45,446 nucleotides of DNA from Thermodesulfobacteriaceae bacterium (GTDB lineage: Bacteria; Desulfobacterota; Thermodesulfobacteria; Thermodesulfobacteriales; Thermodesulfobacteriaceae): positions 1-45,446 of the forward strand of contig WGAR01000005.1 of the NCBI GenBank assembly GCA_015494725.1, written 5' to 3'. Positions 24,370-31,798 of the stretch are shown here, piece after piece. The stretch's first letter is position 1. The number at the start of each line of letters is the position of its first letter. The notes under the pieces were generated by a model. It was given only the letters and a program-made list of their open reading frames with translations, did no database searches and was not told where the DNA came from. Made by a program: the position numbers and the translations under genes.

Positions 24370-24675
24370 ATGGCCCGACTCTGCACACTCAAGGACTGGC
24401 TGGAGGCCTTTGAACGAAAACAGCAGGATGATCTGCGCTTCTTCCGGGAGGTTCTCTCCCGAGGGGAGGTGATCTCCGGTCTTTCCCGGGAACTGCGCCG
24501 ACGCCTGCGGGAGCGCCAGGCCTATTCCTCCTTCTTTAAACGTCTCTCCTGGCACCATCTTTCGGCGGAGGAACTTTCCTGGTGCGAAAAAAAGATGGAA
24601 GAGATCCTGCGACGGGAGGACGAACTCCGCCGGCTGCTGGATCGTCTCCTCAGCTGGCTGGAGCAAACCCCCTAG
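24370..24675 (+). CDS. Small helical protein of unknown function
   Basis: 101 residues, strongly charged and helical throughout (MARLCTLKDWLEAFERKQ, later ELRRRLRERQAYSSFFKR and KKMEEILRREDELRRLLDRL). No family recognised. Start uncertain: ATG 24370 sits directly behind a TATAAT with no ribosome site, and a TTG at 24352 would overlap that -10 element. Divergent from the NMO-like gene. Its stop codon TAG is shared with the stop of the convergent gpmI (CTAG, 24672-24675). Confidence 0.65.
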   Translation: MARLCTLKDWLEAFERKQQDDLRFFREVLSRGEVISGLSRELRRRLRERQAYSSFFKRLSWHHLSAEELSWCEKKMEEILRREDELRRLLDRLLSWLEQTP

Positions 24676-26213
24676 AGCAGGACCTTTCCGGTCATCTCCC
24701 CCGGGATCTCCAGCCCCATGAGATAGAGACCGGTGGGGGCTATGTCCGCAAGGATTCCCTCCTTTAAGCGGGACCCCTTGAAACGGTCGTCCACCAGATA
24801 AAAGGGCACCGGATTGGAGGTGTGCGCGGTATGGGGGTGTCCGGATTCATCGGCCATGACCTCGCAGTTTCCGTGATCCGCGGTCACGATAACCGGGCCT
24901 CCGTGCGTCTCCCGAAAGACCCGGATCACCCGTCCCACGCATTCGTCCACCACCCGCACCGCCTTGATGGCCGCCGAAAGCACCCCGGTGTGTCCCACCA
25001 TGTCGCCGTTAGCGAAGTTGAGCACCACCAGCCCGTAACGTTTTTCCCTCAGACGGCGTTCCAGTTCGGCGGTAACCTCATAGGCACTCATCTCCGGCTT
25101 GAGGTCGTAGGTGGGCACGTCCCGGGGGGAGGGAATCAGTTTTCTTTCCTCACCGGGAAAGGTCTTCTCGTCGCCTCCGTTGAAGAAATAGGTCACGTGG
25201 GCGTATTTTTCGGTCTCAGCGATGCGCAACTGGATCAATCCGGCCCGACTGACCTCCTCCCCGAAGATCCGGTGCAATTTTTCCGGAGGAAAGGCCACGG
25301 GAAGATGGAAGTGTTCATCATAGAGGGTGAAGCAAACGAAGTACGCCAGCTGAGGCCATTTTTCCCGGGTAAATTCCTTAAAATCCGGCTCGGTAAGGGC
25401 TCGGGTGAGCTGACGGGCCCGGTCGGCCCGAAAGTTGAAAAAGACCACCGTATCCCCGTCCTCTACGGTGGCCACCGGATGACCCTCCTCGGTTATCACC
25501 GTGGGTTGAATGAACTCATCGGTTTCCCCCCGGGCAAAGGCCTCACGCACCGCGGTGAGAGGATCCGGAGCGGTCAGACCCCGCCCCATCACTATGGCTT
25601 CATAGGCCCGACGGGTGCGATCCCAGCGTCGATCCCGATCCATGGCGTAATAACGTCCGGATACCGTAGCCACCCTGCCGCAGGAAAGCTCGTCCATCTT
25701 CTGTAAAAGGGCCTGCATAAAACGATCCGCCACATCCGGGGCGGTATCCCTTCCGTCGGTGAAGGCATGTACAAAGACCCGATCGGAAAGCCCCTCCCGG
25801 GCGTAAAGTTCCAGCAGGGCAAAGAGATGTTCGATATGGGAATGCACCCCGCCATCGGAAACCAGACCCATAAGGTGGATCCGTCCTCCGGATCGTCTGA
25901 CCTCCTCGGCCACCCTCAGGAGTTCGGGATTTTTAAAGAAGGTGCCTTCGCGAATGGCCCGATTGATGCGGGTAAGATCCTGATAGACAATGCGCCCGGC
26001 CCCGATATTGAGGTGCCCCACCTCGGAGTTTCCCATCTGGCCCTCGGGAAGCCCGACGGCCTCGCCCGAGGCCCGCAGCAGGGTAAAGGGATATTCCGCC
26101 TTCAGGGCATCCAGATGAGGGGTGCCGGCCAGCCGAACCGCATTGGCCCGCTCCTCCTCTCGCCAGCCCCATCCATCCATGATAATTAAAAGTAAAGGCT
26201 TAATCTCGGACAA
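24672..26213 (-). CDS. gpmI: 2,3-bisphosphoglycerate-independent phosphoglycerate mutase
   Basis: 513 residues, the normal length. Interconverts 3- and 2-phosphoglycerate in glycolysis and gluconeogenesis using two Mn ions. Metal and catalytic motifs: IIMDGWGWREE, MGNSEVGHLNIGAGR with the nucleophilic Ser, DGRDTAP, SGRYYAMDRDRRWDR, FFNFRADRARQLT, NFANGDMVGHTG, and VTADHGNCE. Start is TTG at 26213 with GGAGG upstream, overlapping the rsfS 3' end by 14 bp, so it belongs to the rsfS run. Confidence 0.96.
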   Translation of the reverse strand: MSEIKPLLLIIMDGWGWREEERANAVRLAGTPHLDALKAEYPFTLLRASGEAVGLPEGQMGNSEVGHLNIGAGRIVYQDLTRINRAIREGTFFKNPELLRVAEEVRRSGGRIHLMGLVSDGGVHSHIEHLFALLELYAREGLSDRVFVHAFTDGRDTAPDVADRFMQALLQKMDELSCGRVATVSGRYYAMDRDRRWDRTRRAYEAIVMGRGLTAPDPLTAVREAFARGETDEFIQPTVITEEGHPVATVEDGDTVVFFNFRADRARQLTRALTEPDFKEFTREKWPQLAYFVCFTLYDEHFHLPVAFPPEKLHRIFGEEVSRAGLIQLRIAETEKYAHVTYFFNGGDEKTFPGEERKLIPSPRDVPTYDLKPEMSAYEVTAELERRLREKRYGLVVLNFANGDMVGHTGVLSAAIKAVRVVDECVGRVIRVFRETHGGPVIVTADHGNCEVMADESGHPHTAHTSNPVPFYLVDDRFKGSRLKEGILADIAPTGLYLMGLEIPGEMTGKVLL

Positions 26214-26580
26214 GGTTTTCCTCCTTCCGAAGATCCTCCGGCTCTATCCGCGGGGCTTCGACCCAGAGACCCTCCAGATCATAGACCTGACGCACCGGCT
26301 CGTAGAAGAGATGCACCACGGCATCGCCGTAATCCATGACCACCCAGTGCCCCTGGGTGAGCCCCTCCACCCCGGAGGGAGGTATTCCCAGCCGCGCGGT
26401 CTCGGATTCCAGAAAATCGGCCAGACCCTGAACGTGACGGGCCGAACGTGCACTGGCAATAAGGATAAAATCAGTATAGGAAGATCGACCCCGAACATCC
26501 AGTACCACCAGATCCTCACCCTTCTTCTCCCGGATCAGACGGATCAGCAGACGCACCAGCTCCAGAGAATCAAAGGCCAT
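26200..26580 (-). CDS. rsfS: Ribosomal silencing factor RsfS (Iojap family)
   Basis: 126 residues. RsfS binds ribosomal protein L14 and blocks subunit joining in starvation. Signature blocks are SYTDFILIASARSARHVQGLADFL, EGLTQGHWVVMDYGDAVVHLF (each quoted in part of a longer match) and YDLEGLWVEAP. Length fits the family (105-130). The start abuts the stop of the DUF6485 gene with no spacer. No nadD or obg gene is beside it, as is common elsewhere; here it precedes gpmI. Confidence 0.94.
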   Translation of the reverse strand: MAFDSLELVRLLIRLIREKKGEDLVVLDVRGRSSYTDFILIASARSARHVQGLADFLESETARLGIPPSGVEGLTQGHWVVMDYGDAVVHLFYEPVRQVYDLEGLWVEAPRIEPEDLRKEENLVRD

Positions 26581-26784
26581 CTACAGACGACCCTCCGTGA
26601 CCAGACGGGCAAAATGCTCGAAACTGCGGTCGTAGGTGCGTTCGGCCTCCGGAGGAAAACAGCAGCCCGGAAGCTGCCGCATGGAAAGATGATACTTCAG
26701 ACATTCACAACATATCCCCTTCTTCGGACAGGGTTCGTAGGTGCAGTTGCAACGTTTAAGATTGGATTCCCTCTTGCATTCCAT
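26581..26784 (-). CDS. Cysteine-rich DUF6485 protein
   Basis: 67 residues with seven clustered cysteines: CNCTYEPCPKKGICCECLKYH, then GCCFPPEAE. The pattern matches the small family I know as DUF6485, common in strict anaerobes; likely a metal- or cluster-binding protein of unknown role. GGGAGG-type ribosome site before the ATG. Lies 15 bases after the octaheme cytochrome stop and touches rsfS. Confidence 0.8.
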   Translation of the reverse strand: MECKRESNLKRCNCTYEPCPKKGICCECLKYHLSMRQLPGCCFPPEAERTYDRSFEHFARLVTEGRL

Positions 26785-26799
26785 GGTCTCCCTCCTTCC

Positions 26800-27981
26800 T
26801 CAAAAGTTAAGACCTTCCAGGGAGTATTCCAGTATCTTCTCAAGCCGTTCCGGGGGATCCTTACGGTGAAAATGACAGGCATTGCAGGAATTAGGCTGCT
26901 TTTCGAAACTTCCGATCTTAAGGGTCCAGGAGGGAAAGACCACCCGGAACTGGTGACTGTGAATATCCCGCACCAGACCCCTGCGGGCCACCAGGGGCAT
27001 GTGACATCCCACACAGATGTTCACACTGTGGATCCCGTGGACCCCTTTGTTCTTCACCTGATGACATTTACGACACAACAAACTTCCCGGAAGCTTGGTC
27101 TGAAACCGGTTGGCCCGGCCTTTACTGTGGACCTCGTGACAGTCCCAGCACATGACCCCGGCTCGCGAGTGATTGCTCTTTAACCAATCGTTATACTGTT
27201 CATAATTGGCCTTGGGACTTCCGTCCGGATAGAGGATGGGCTTGAGGATAAAGGTGAATTCGAAGGATTGGCCCGGCAGATAGCCCCGGGGATAACGGTA
27301 ACGACCATCCGGGGTTTCTCCCCGGCTATGACAGGCTCCGCAGACCATGGCCGCTATTCGGTAGTTGGGGATCCGGGCCGGATTGACAATGGTTTCGAAT
27401 TTCTTCTCCGCAGGAGCCTCTATGTGTTTCTCTCCGGGACCGTGGCAGGCCTCGCAACCCACACCCAGCTCGCGAAAACGGGTGACCAGGCGCTGACCCC
27501 GCCTCTCCAGTCGAAGACCGGTTACATGACAGCCCATACATTTCTCCTGATACAGGGTGGAGGGCCAGTAATCGTTGAGGTCCCACTTTTCCCCCTCCAC
27601 CACCCAGCTCAGGGGAAGAATGCGCAGTTCTCCGTTCGGAAGCTCGGTAATGAAAAGCTCCTTCCAGGTGCCGCCCAGGATGTACTTGACCCGGTAGGCC
27701 TCGGTCTTACCGTTGTGGGTGATTTCCATCCAGAATTCCCGCCCCCGCCGAAAGAGACGGAACTTTCGACGCCCGAAACGCAGGACCACGTTGTTCCAGG
27801 GAAGAATAAGGGTTTCATCCGTGGCCTCCTTGAGCATATAGGGATGGAGGGTGGAGCGCCAGCCCCGGTAAATCTGAGGATGACACCTCTTGCAGGCCCT
27901 GGACCCCACGTAGGAATTGGCCCCTGCCGGAAGGCTCCATAAACCCAGGATTATCGCGGTGATCAAGAGGCGTTTAAACAT
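26800..27981 (-). CDS. Exported octaheme c-type cytochrome
   Basis: 393 residues. Signal peptide MFKRLLITAIILGLWSLPAGA implies the periplasm. Eight CXXCH haem motifs: CKRCH (residue 30), CMGCH, CEACH, CGACH, CWDCH, CRKCH, CVGCH and CNACH. A beta-rich segment of about 90 residues lies between haems 1 and 2 (HNGKTEAYRVKYILGGTWKE). Layout recalls octaheme cytochromes of anaerobic respiration, such as tetrathionate-reductase-like or MtrA/DmsE-type relatives, but no specific function can be assigned. The start ATG lies inside the last codons of gyrB (8 bp overlap), so it is translated from the dnaN-gyrB transcript, an odd place for a respiratory cytochrome. Confidence 0.92.
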   Translation of the reverse strand: MFKRLLITAIILGLWSLPAGANSYVGSRACKRCHPQIYRGWRSTLHPYMLKEATDETLILPWNNVVLRFGRRKFRLFRRGREFWMEITHNGKTEAYRVKYILGGTWKELFITELPNGELRILPLSWVVEGEKWDLNDYWPSTLYQEKCMGCHVTGLRLERRGQRLVTRFRELGVGCEACHGPGEKHIEAPAEKKFETIVNPARIPNYRIAAMVCGACHSRGETPDGRYRYPRGYLPGQSFEFTFILKPILYPDGSPKANYEQYNDWLKSNHSRAGVMCWDCHEVHSKGRANRFQTKLPGSLLCRKCHQVKNKGVHGIHSVNICVGCHMPLVARRGLVRDIHSHQFRVVFPSWTLKIGSFEKQPNSCNACHFHRKDPPERLEKILEYSLEGLNF

Positions 27982-30367
27982 CCAGCTCCCGGTACTCCAT
28001 AGCGTGGGTCTGAATAAACTCCCGACGCGGTTCCACTTTCTCCCCCATCAGGGTGGTGAAGAGTTCATCGGCCTCGGCCGCGTCCTGGACCTCCACCCGA
28101 AGGAGGGTACGGCGCTCCGGGTCCATGGTGGTTTCCCAGAGCTGCGAGGGGTTCATCTCTCCCAGCCCCTTGTAGCGCTGGATATGTAACCCCTTTCGAC
28201 CCAGCTCCCGCACCCGCGAGAGAATGGAGGAAAGCCCGGAAACCAGATCCTCCCAGACCCCGGTATCCTCCCCCACCTCCAGACGGACCTCCTTCCCCAG
28301 ATAGGGTTTCAGCTTTCCGTAATAACGCAACACCTCCCGAAACTCGCGCCGGGTGGGTAACTCCGGCCCCACGGAAAAGGAAACATACCCGCTTCGGGTG
28401 GAGGTGACCTCGAATTCGTAAGCGGATTCACGATGGGCGCTGGGCTTTACCCGTCCCACCGCATAACCCTTTTCCCTGAACACCCGGGTAAGCTCCCTTA
28501 CCCTTTCCTCGTCATCGAAATGGTCCGCCCGGGTGAACCCCTGCCGCACCAGGATAAGGACCCCTTCCGGAGGAATACCCCGGCGCAGGAGTTCGGAAAG
28601 GGCCCTCTCCAGACCGGCCAGGTGTTCCAGAACCGTACGCGTCTCCGCGGAGGAAAGCTCTCTTCCCTCCACCTTGAGCTTAACCTGCTTGAGGGCCCGG
28701 GTGAACAGATAAGCATCCAGTTCGGCATCGTCCTTGAGATAGACGTCTTTCTTACCCTCGTTTACCCGGTAAAGAGGGGGTTGAGCGATATAGAGCCAGC
28801 CCCGCTCGATGATCTCGGTCATCTGGCGATAAAAAAAGGTAAGGAGCAGGGTACGAATATGGGCCCCATCCACATCCGCATCGGTCATGATGATGATGCG
28901 CCGGAAACGACTCCGGTCGGCATCAAAGTCCGGACCGATACCGGCTCCCAGGGAGGCCACCAGCTGCTTGATCTCCTCGGAGGAAAGGACCTTGTCTATG
29001 CGGGCCTTTTCCACGTTGAGGATCTTTCCCCGCAGGGGGAGAATGGCCTGGAAACGTCGATCCCGGGCCTGCTTGGCCGAACCACCGGCTGAATCTCCCT
29101 CCACCAGAAAGAGTTCCCGTTTTTCCGGATCCTTTTCCTGACACTCGGCCAGTTTCCCGGCGGTAAGCACCTCCAGGGCCTCGCCCTTCTTACGGGCGAT
29201 CTCCCGGGCCTTGCGGGCTGCCTCCCGGGCCCGGGCCGCCTGTACCACCCGGGTGGCGATCCGGCGGGCCTCCGAGGGGTTCTCCTCCAGGAAACGCATC
29301 AACCCCTCAAAGACTATGGACTCCACCAGGGGCTTGATCTCGCTGTTCCCCAGTTTCATCTTGGTCTGACCCTCGAATTGAGGGTCCGGCATCCGGATGG
29401 AGATCACCGCGCAGAGCCCCTCCCGCACGTCCTCGCCCTCGAGTTTGACCCGGAGGTTCTTGGGTAGCCCCTCGGCCCCGGAGAGGTAGCGATTCAGGGC
29501 CCGGGTAAGCGCGGTCCGGAAACCCACTACATGGGTACCACCCTCCCGGGTGTGAATATTGTTCACATAGGCGTAAAGGGTCTCGGTGTAGCCGTTATGA
29601 TACTGAAGGGCCACCTCCACCTGCACCAGATCCCTTTCACCGGAGATGTAAACCACCTTCCGGTGTACCGGTTCCCGTTTCCGGTTCAGGTGTTGCACGA
29701 ATTCGACCAACCCGCCCCGGAAATGGAACTTTTCCTCGGCTCCGCTTCTTTCGTCCTGAAGATAAAAACGCACCTGCGGATTCAGAAAGGCCAGTTCCCG
29801 CAGACGATGCCGGACCACCTGGTAGTCGAATTCCTGTTCTCCGAAGATCTCCGGATCGGGTTTGAAGGTGATCCTGGTTCCGGAACGCTGGGTGCGACCG
29901 ATCTCCTCCACCGGGCCCTCGGGTACCCCCCGGGAATATCTCTGGCGATAGATCCTTCCCTCCCGATGGACCTCCGCCACCAGCCATTCCGAAAGGGCAT
30001 TGACCACCGAAACTCCCACCCCGTGCAGACCACCGGAAACCTTATAGGCCGTCTTTTCGAACTTTCCCCCGGCATGCAGCCGGGTCATAACCACCTCCAG
30101 GGCCGAAACCCCCTCCTGGGGATGGATATCCACCGGAATACCCCGCCCGTTGTCCTCCACCGTGGCCGAACCATCGGCATGGAGGATCACCCGGATCCGA
30201 TCACAGTAACCGGCCAGGGCCTCATCCACCGCGTTGTCCAGGACCTCCCAGAGGAGATGATGAAACCCCTCCGACCCGGTGGAACCGATGTACATGGCCG
30301 GCCTTACCCGCACCCCCTCCAGACCGGAAAGCACCCTTATGGCTTCCGCACCGTAAGCCTGCACCAT
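27974..30367 (-). CDS. gyrB: DNA gyrase subunit B
   Basis: 797 residues. ATPase subunit of gyrase, which introduces negative supercoils. GHKL ATPase motifs: EVLDNAVDEALAG, VEDNGRGIPVDIH, GGLHGVGVSVVNAL. TOPRIM domain: ELFLVEGDSAGGSAKQ and IIIMTDADVDGAHIRTL, then QPPLYR. C-terminal tail: IQRYKGLGEMNPSQLWETTM. The insert between about 560 and 690 is normal for GyrB. Starts 13 bases after the dnaN stop, the common dnaN-gyrB order without recF between them. Confidence 0.97.
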   Translation of the reverse strand: MVQAYGAEAIRVLSGLEGVRVRPAMYIGSTGSEGFHHLLWEVLDNAVDEALAGYCDRIRVILHADGSATVEDNGRGIPVDIHPQEGVSALEVVMTRLHAGGKFEKTAYKVSGGLHGVGVSVVNALSEWLVAEVHREGRIYRQRYSRGVPEGPVEEIGRTQRSGTRITFKPDPEIFGEQEFDYQVVRHRLRELAFLNPQVRFYLQDERSGAEEKFHFRGGLVEFVQHLNRKREPVHRKVVYISGERDLVQVEVALQYHNGYTETLYAYVNNIHTREGGTHVVGFRTALTRALNRYLSGAEGLPKNLRVKLEGEDVREGLCAVISIRMPDPQFEGQTKMKLGNSEIKPLVESIVFEGLMRFLEENPSEARRIATRVVQAARAREAARKAREIARKKGEALEVLTAGKLAECQEKDPEKRELFLVEGDSAGGSAKQARDRRFQAILPLRGKILNVEKARIDKVLSSEEIKQLVASLGAGIGPDFDADRSRFRRIIIMTDADVDGAHIRTLLLTFFYRQMTEIIERGWLYIAQPPLYRVNEGKKDVYLKDDAELDAYLFTRALKQVKLKVEGRELSSAETRTVLEHLAGLERALSELLRRGIPPEGVLILVRQGFTRADHFDDEERVRELTRVFREKGYAVGRVKPSAHRESAYEFEVTSTRSGYVSFSVGPELPTRREFREVLRYYGKLKPYLGKEVRLEVGEDTGVWEDLVSGLSSILSRVRELGRKGLHIQRYKGLGEMNPSQLWETTMDPERRTLLRVEVQDAAEADELFTTLMGEKVEPRREFIQTHAMEYRELDV

Positions 30368-30380
30368 TTCCGACCCTCTC

Positions 30381-31490
30381 CTATACCGCCATGGGCATGA
30401 CCAGGGCCAGAAACCCCGGATCCTCCGGACCGGTTATCCGACAGGGGGTGCGTTCGGAACCGATGTCCAGCTCCACCTCCTCGGACTCCATCACGTTGAA
30501 GACATCCAGGAGATAACGGGCGTTAAAGTTGATGGTGAAGGGATCGCCCTCGTAGGAAAGAGGCAGTCTCTCCCGGGCCTCCCCCAGTTCCCCTCCGCTT
30601 CCGGTAAGGACCACCTCTCCGGGAGCGAAATCGAAACGCACCACCCGGTATTTGTCCGAGGCCAGAAGACTGACCCGTTTCAGGGCCTCGGTCAGCCGTT
30701 CCCGATGCACCAGAACCCTCCGGCCCGGATCCCTGGGGATCACCGCCCGGTAGTCCGGAAACTGCCCCTCGATCAGCCGGGCCAGCAGTACCCCCTCCGA
30801 GGAGGAAACCACGAAATGATGATCCTGGATGCCCAGGCGCACCACTACCTCCTCGGAGGCCATGCGTTTTATCTCCTGGGCGGCCTTGCGCGGAACAATA
30901 ACCCCCTCCTCCAGGGGAAGAACCTCCACCCCGGGCACCTCCCGATCCACCAGGGAGAGCCGGTGCCCGTCCGTGGCCACCAGCCGCAGGTTCTCCCCCT
31001 CGCGGGTAACCAGGATCCCGGAAAGGGCGTATCGGGCCTCGTCCGTGGCCGCAGCATAAAGGGTCTTCTCCAGCATATCCTCCAGGGTCTCGCCCGGCAC
31101 CTCCACCACGGTTTCCCCGGAAATATCGGGCAGGCTGGGGAAATCCTCCGGGGCAAAAACCGAAAGACGATAGGTGATATCCTGATCCAGATCCCTTATC
31201 TGTACCCCTCCTTCCAGCTCCCCTTCCAGGATCAGGGTTTCCCGGGGAAAATTCCGGACGATTTCATAAAACTTTCGGGCCGGAAGACAGAAGGCCCCTT
31301 CTCCCTCCAGCTCCACCGGGACCTCTCCCCGGTAGCCGATCTCCAGATCCGTGGCCGAAAGGCTCAGGACATTCTCCCGTCCCTCCACCAGGACGGTGGA
31401 AAGAATGGCCATGGAGGACTTTCGATCCGCAACGGCCTGAACCCGATTGAGGATCTTCAGGAGTTTATCCCGTTCTATTACCGCTCTCAT
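30381..31490 (-). CDS. dnaN: DNA polymerase III beta subunit (sliding clamp)
   Basis: 369 residues. Ring-shaped processivity clamp with three repeats. Recognised by DKLLKILNRVQAVADRKSSMAILSTVLVE at the N-terminus (quoted by its ends), LVATDGHRLSLVDREV in the middle, FPDYRAVIP, NARYLLDVFNVME and the C-terminal ALVMPMAV, which matches the usual MPMR end. AAGGAG sits nine bases before the ATG. It is the first gene of the minus-strand replication operon and faces a DnaA-box-like array. dnaA and recF are not in this window. Confidence 0.97.
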   Translation of the reverse strand: MRAVIERDKLLKILNRVQAVADRKSSMAILSTVLVEGRENVLSLSATDLEIGYRGEVPVELEGEGAFCLPARKFYEIVRNFPRETLILEGELEGGVQIRDLDQDITYRLSVFAPEDFPSLPDISGETVVEVPGETLEDMLEKTLYAAATDEARYALSGILVTREGENLRLVATDGHRLSLVDREVPGVEVLPLEEGVIVPRKAAQEIKRMASEEVVVRLGIQDHHFVVSSSEGVLLARLIEGQFPDYRAVIPRDPGRRVLVHRERLTEALKRVSLLASDKYRVVRFDFAPGEVVLTGSGGELGEARERLPLSYEGDPFTINFNARYLLDVFNVMESEEVELDIGSERTPCRITGPEDPGFLALVMPMAV

Positions 31491-31588
31491 TTCTTTAAAC
31501 TCCTTAAAAGAATTCTTTAATAAGGGGCCGGTATTGCACCGGGTAAGCGTAACCCCTGAGGAGGACGCTCTTTATACTCCTTGCCGGA

Positions 31589-31678
31589 GGTGGAAGATGC
31601 GGTGGAAAAAGGGGTGGATAAACCCGGAGCCGGATTTCCACCGGGTTTTCCACCGGGGTTTGAGTTATAAAATCCACC
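31589..31678. repeat. Array of six DnaA-box-like repeats, candidate oriC or DnaA operator
   Basis: Six 9-mers related to the DnaA box TTATCCACA lie between dnaN and the helicase gene. Three are on the minus strand (TCTTCCACC 31589-31597, TTTTCCACC 31601-31609, TTATCCACC 31613-31621). Three are on the plus strand (ATTTCCACC 31634-31642, TTTTCCACC 31646-31654, AAATCCACC 31670-31678). Start-to-start spacings are 12, 12, 21, 12 and 24. AT-rich stretches flank the array (31496-31526 and 31735-31790). Every copy ends in CC rather than CA. The 308 bp gap holds no other feature besides the flanking promoters. Confidence 0.6.
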
Positions 31679-31758
31679 GGGGGTTTCTTCCCCCTTCGGT
31701 TATGCGCAAGGAATCGGGTATCCATTTTTCAGGTCGTAATGATCTTAAAAGGGCCTGG

Positions 31759-31787
31759 TTTAAAAGATCTTTCCCGGGGATTATACT
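31759..31787 (+). promoter_or_regulatory. Putative promoter of the UvrD/PcrA helicase gene
   Basis: TTTAAA at 31759-31764 and TATACT at 31782-31787 with 17 bp spacing. The predicted transcription start near 31794 leaves a leader of about 5 bases before ATG 31799. Confidence 0.4.
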
Positions 31788-31798
31788 ACAGAGCACCT

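Noticed and set aside
31739..31798. Earlier ATG for the helicase
   Set aside because: Overlaps the predicted promoter and adds residues not seen at UvrD/PcrA starts; kept as an alternative only.
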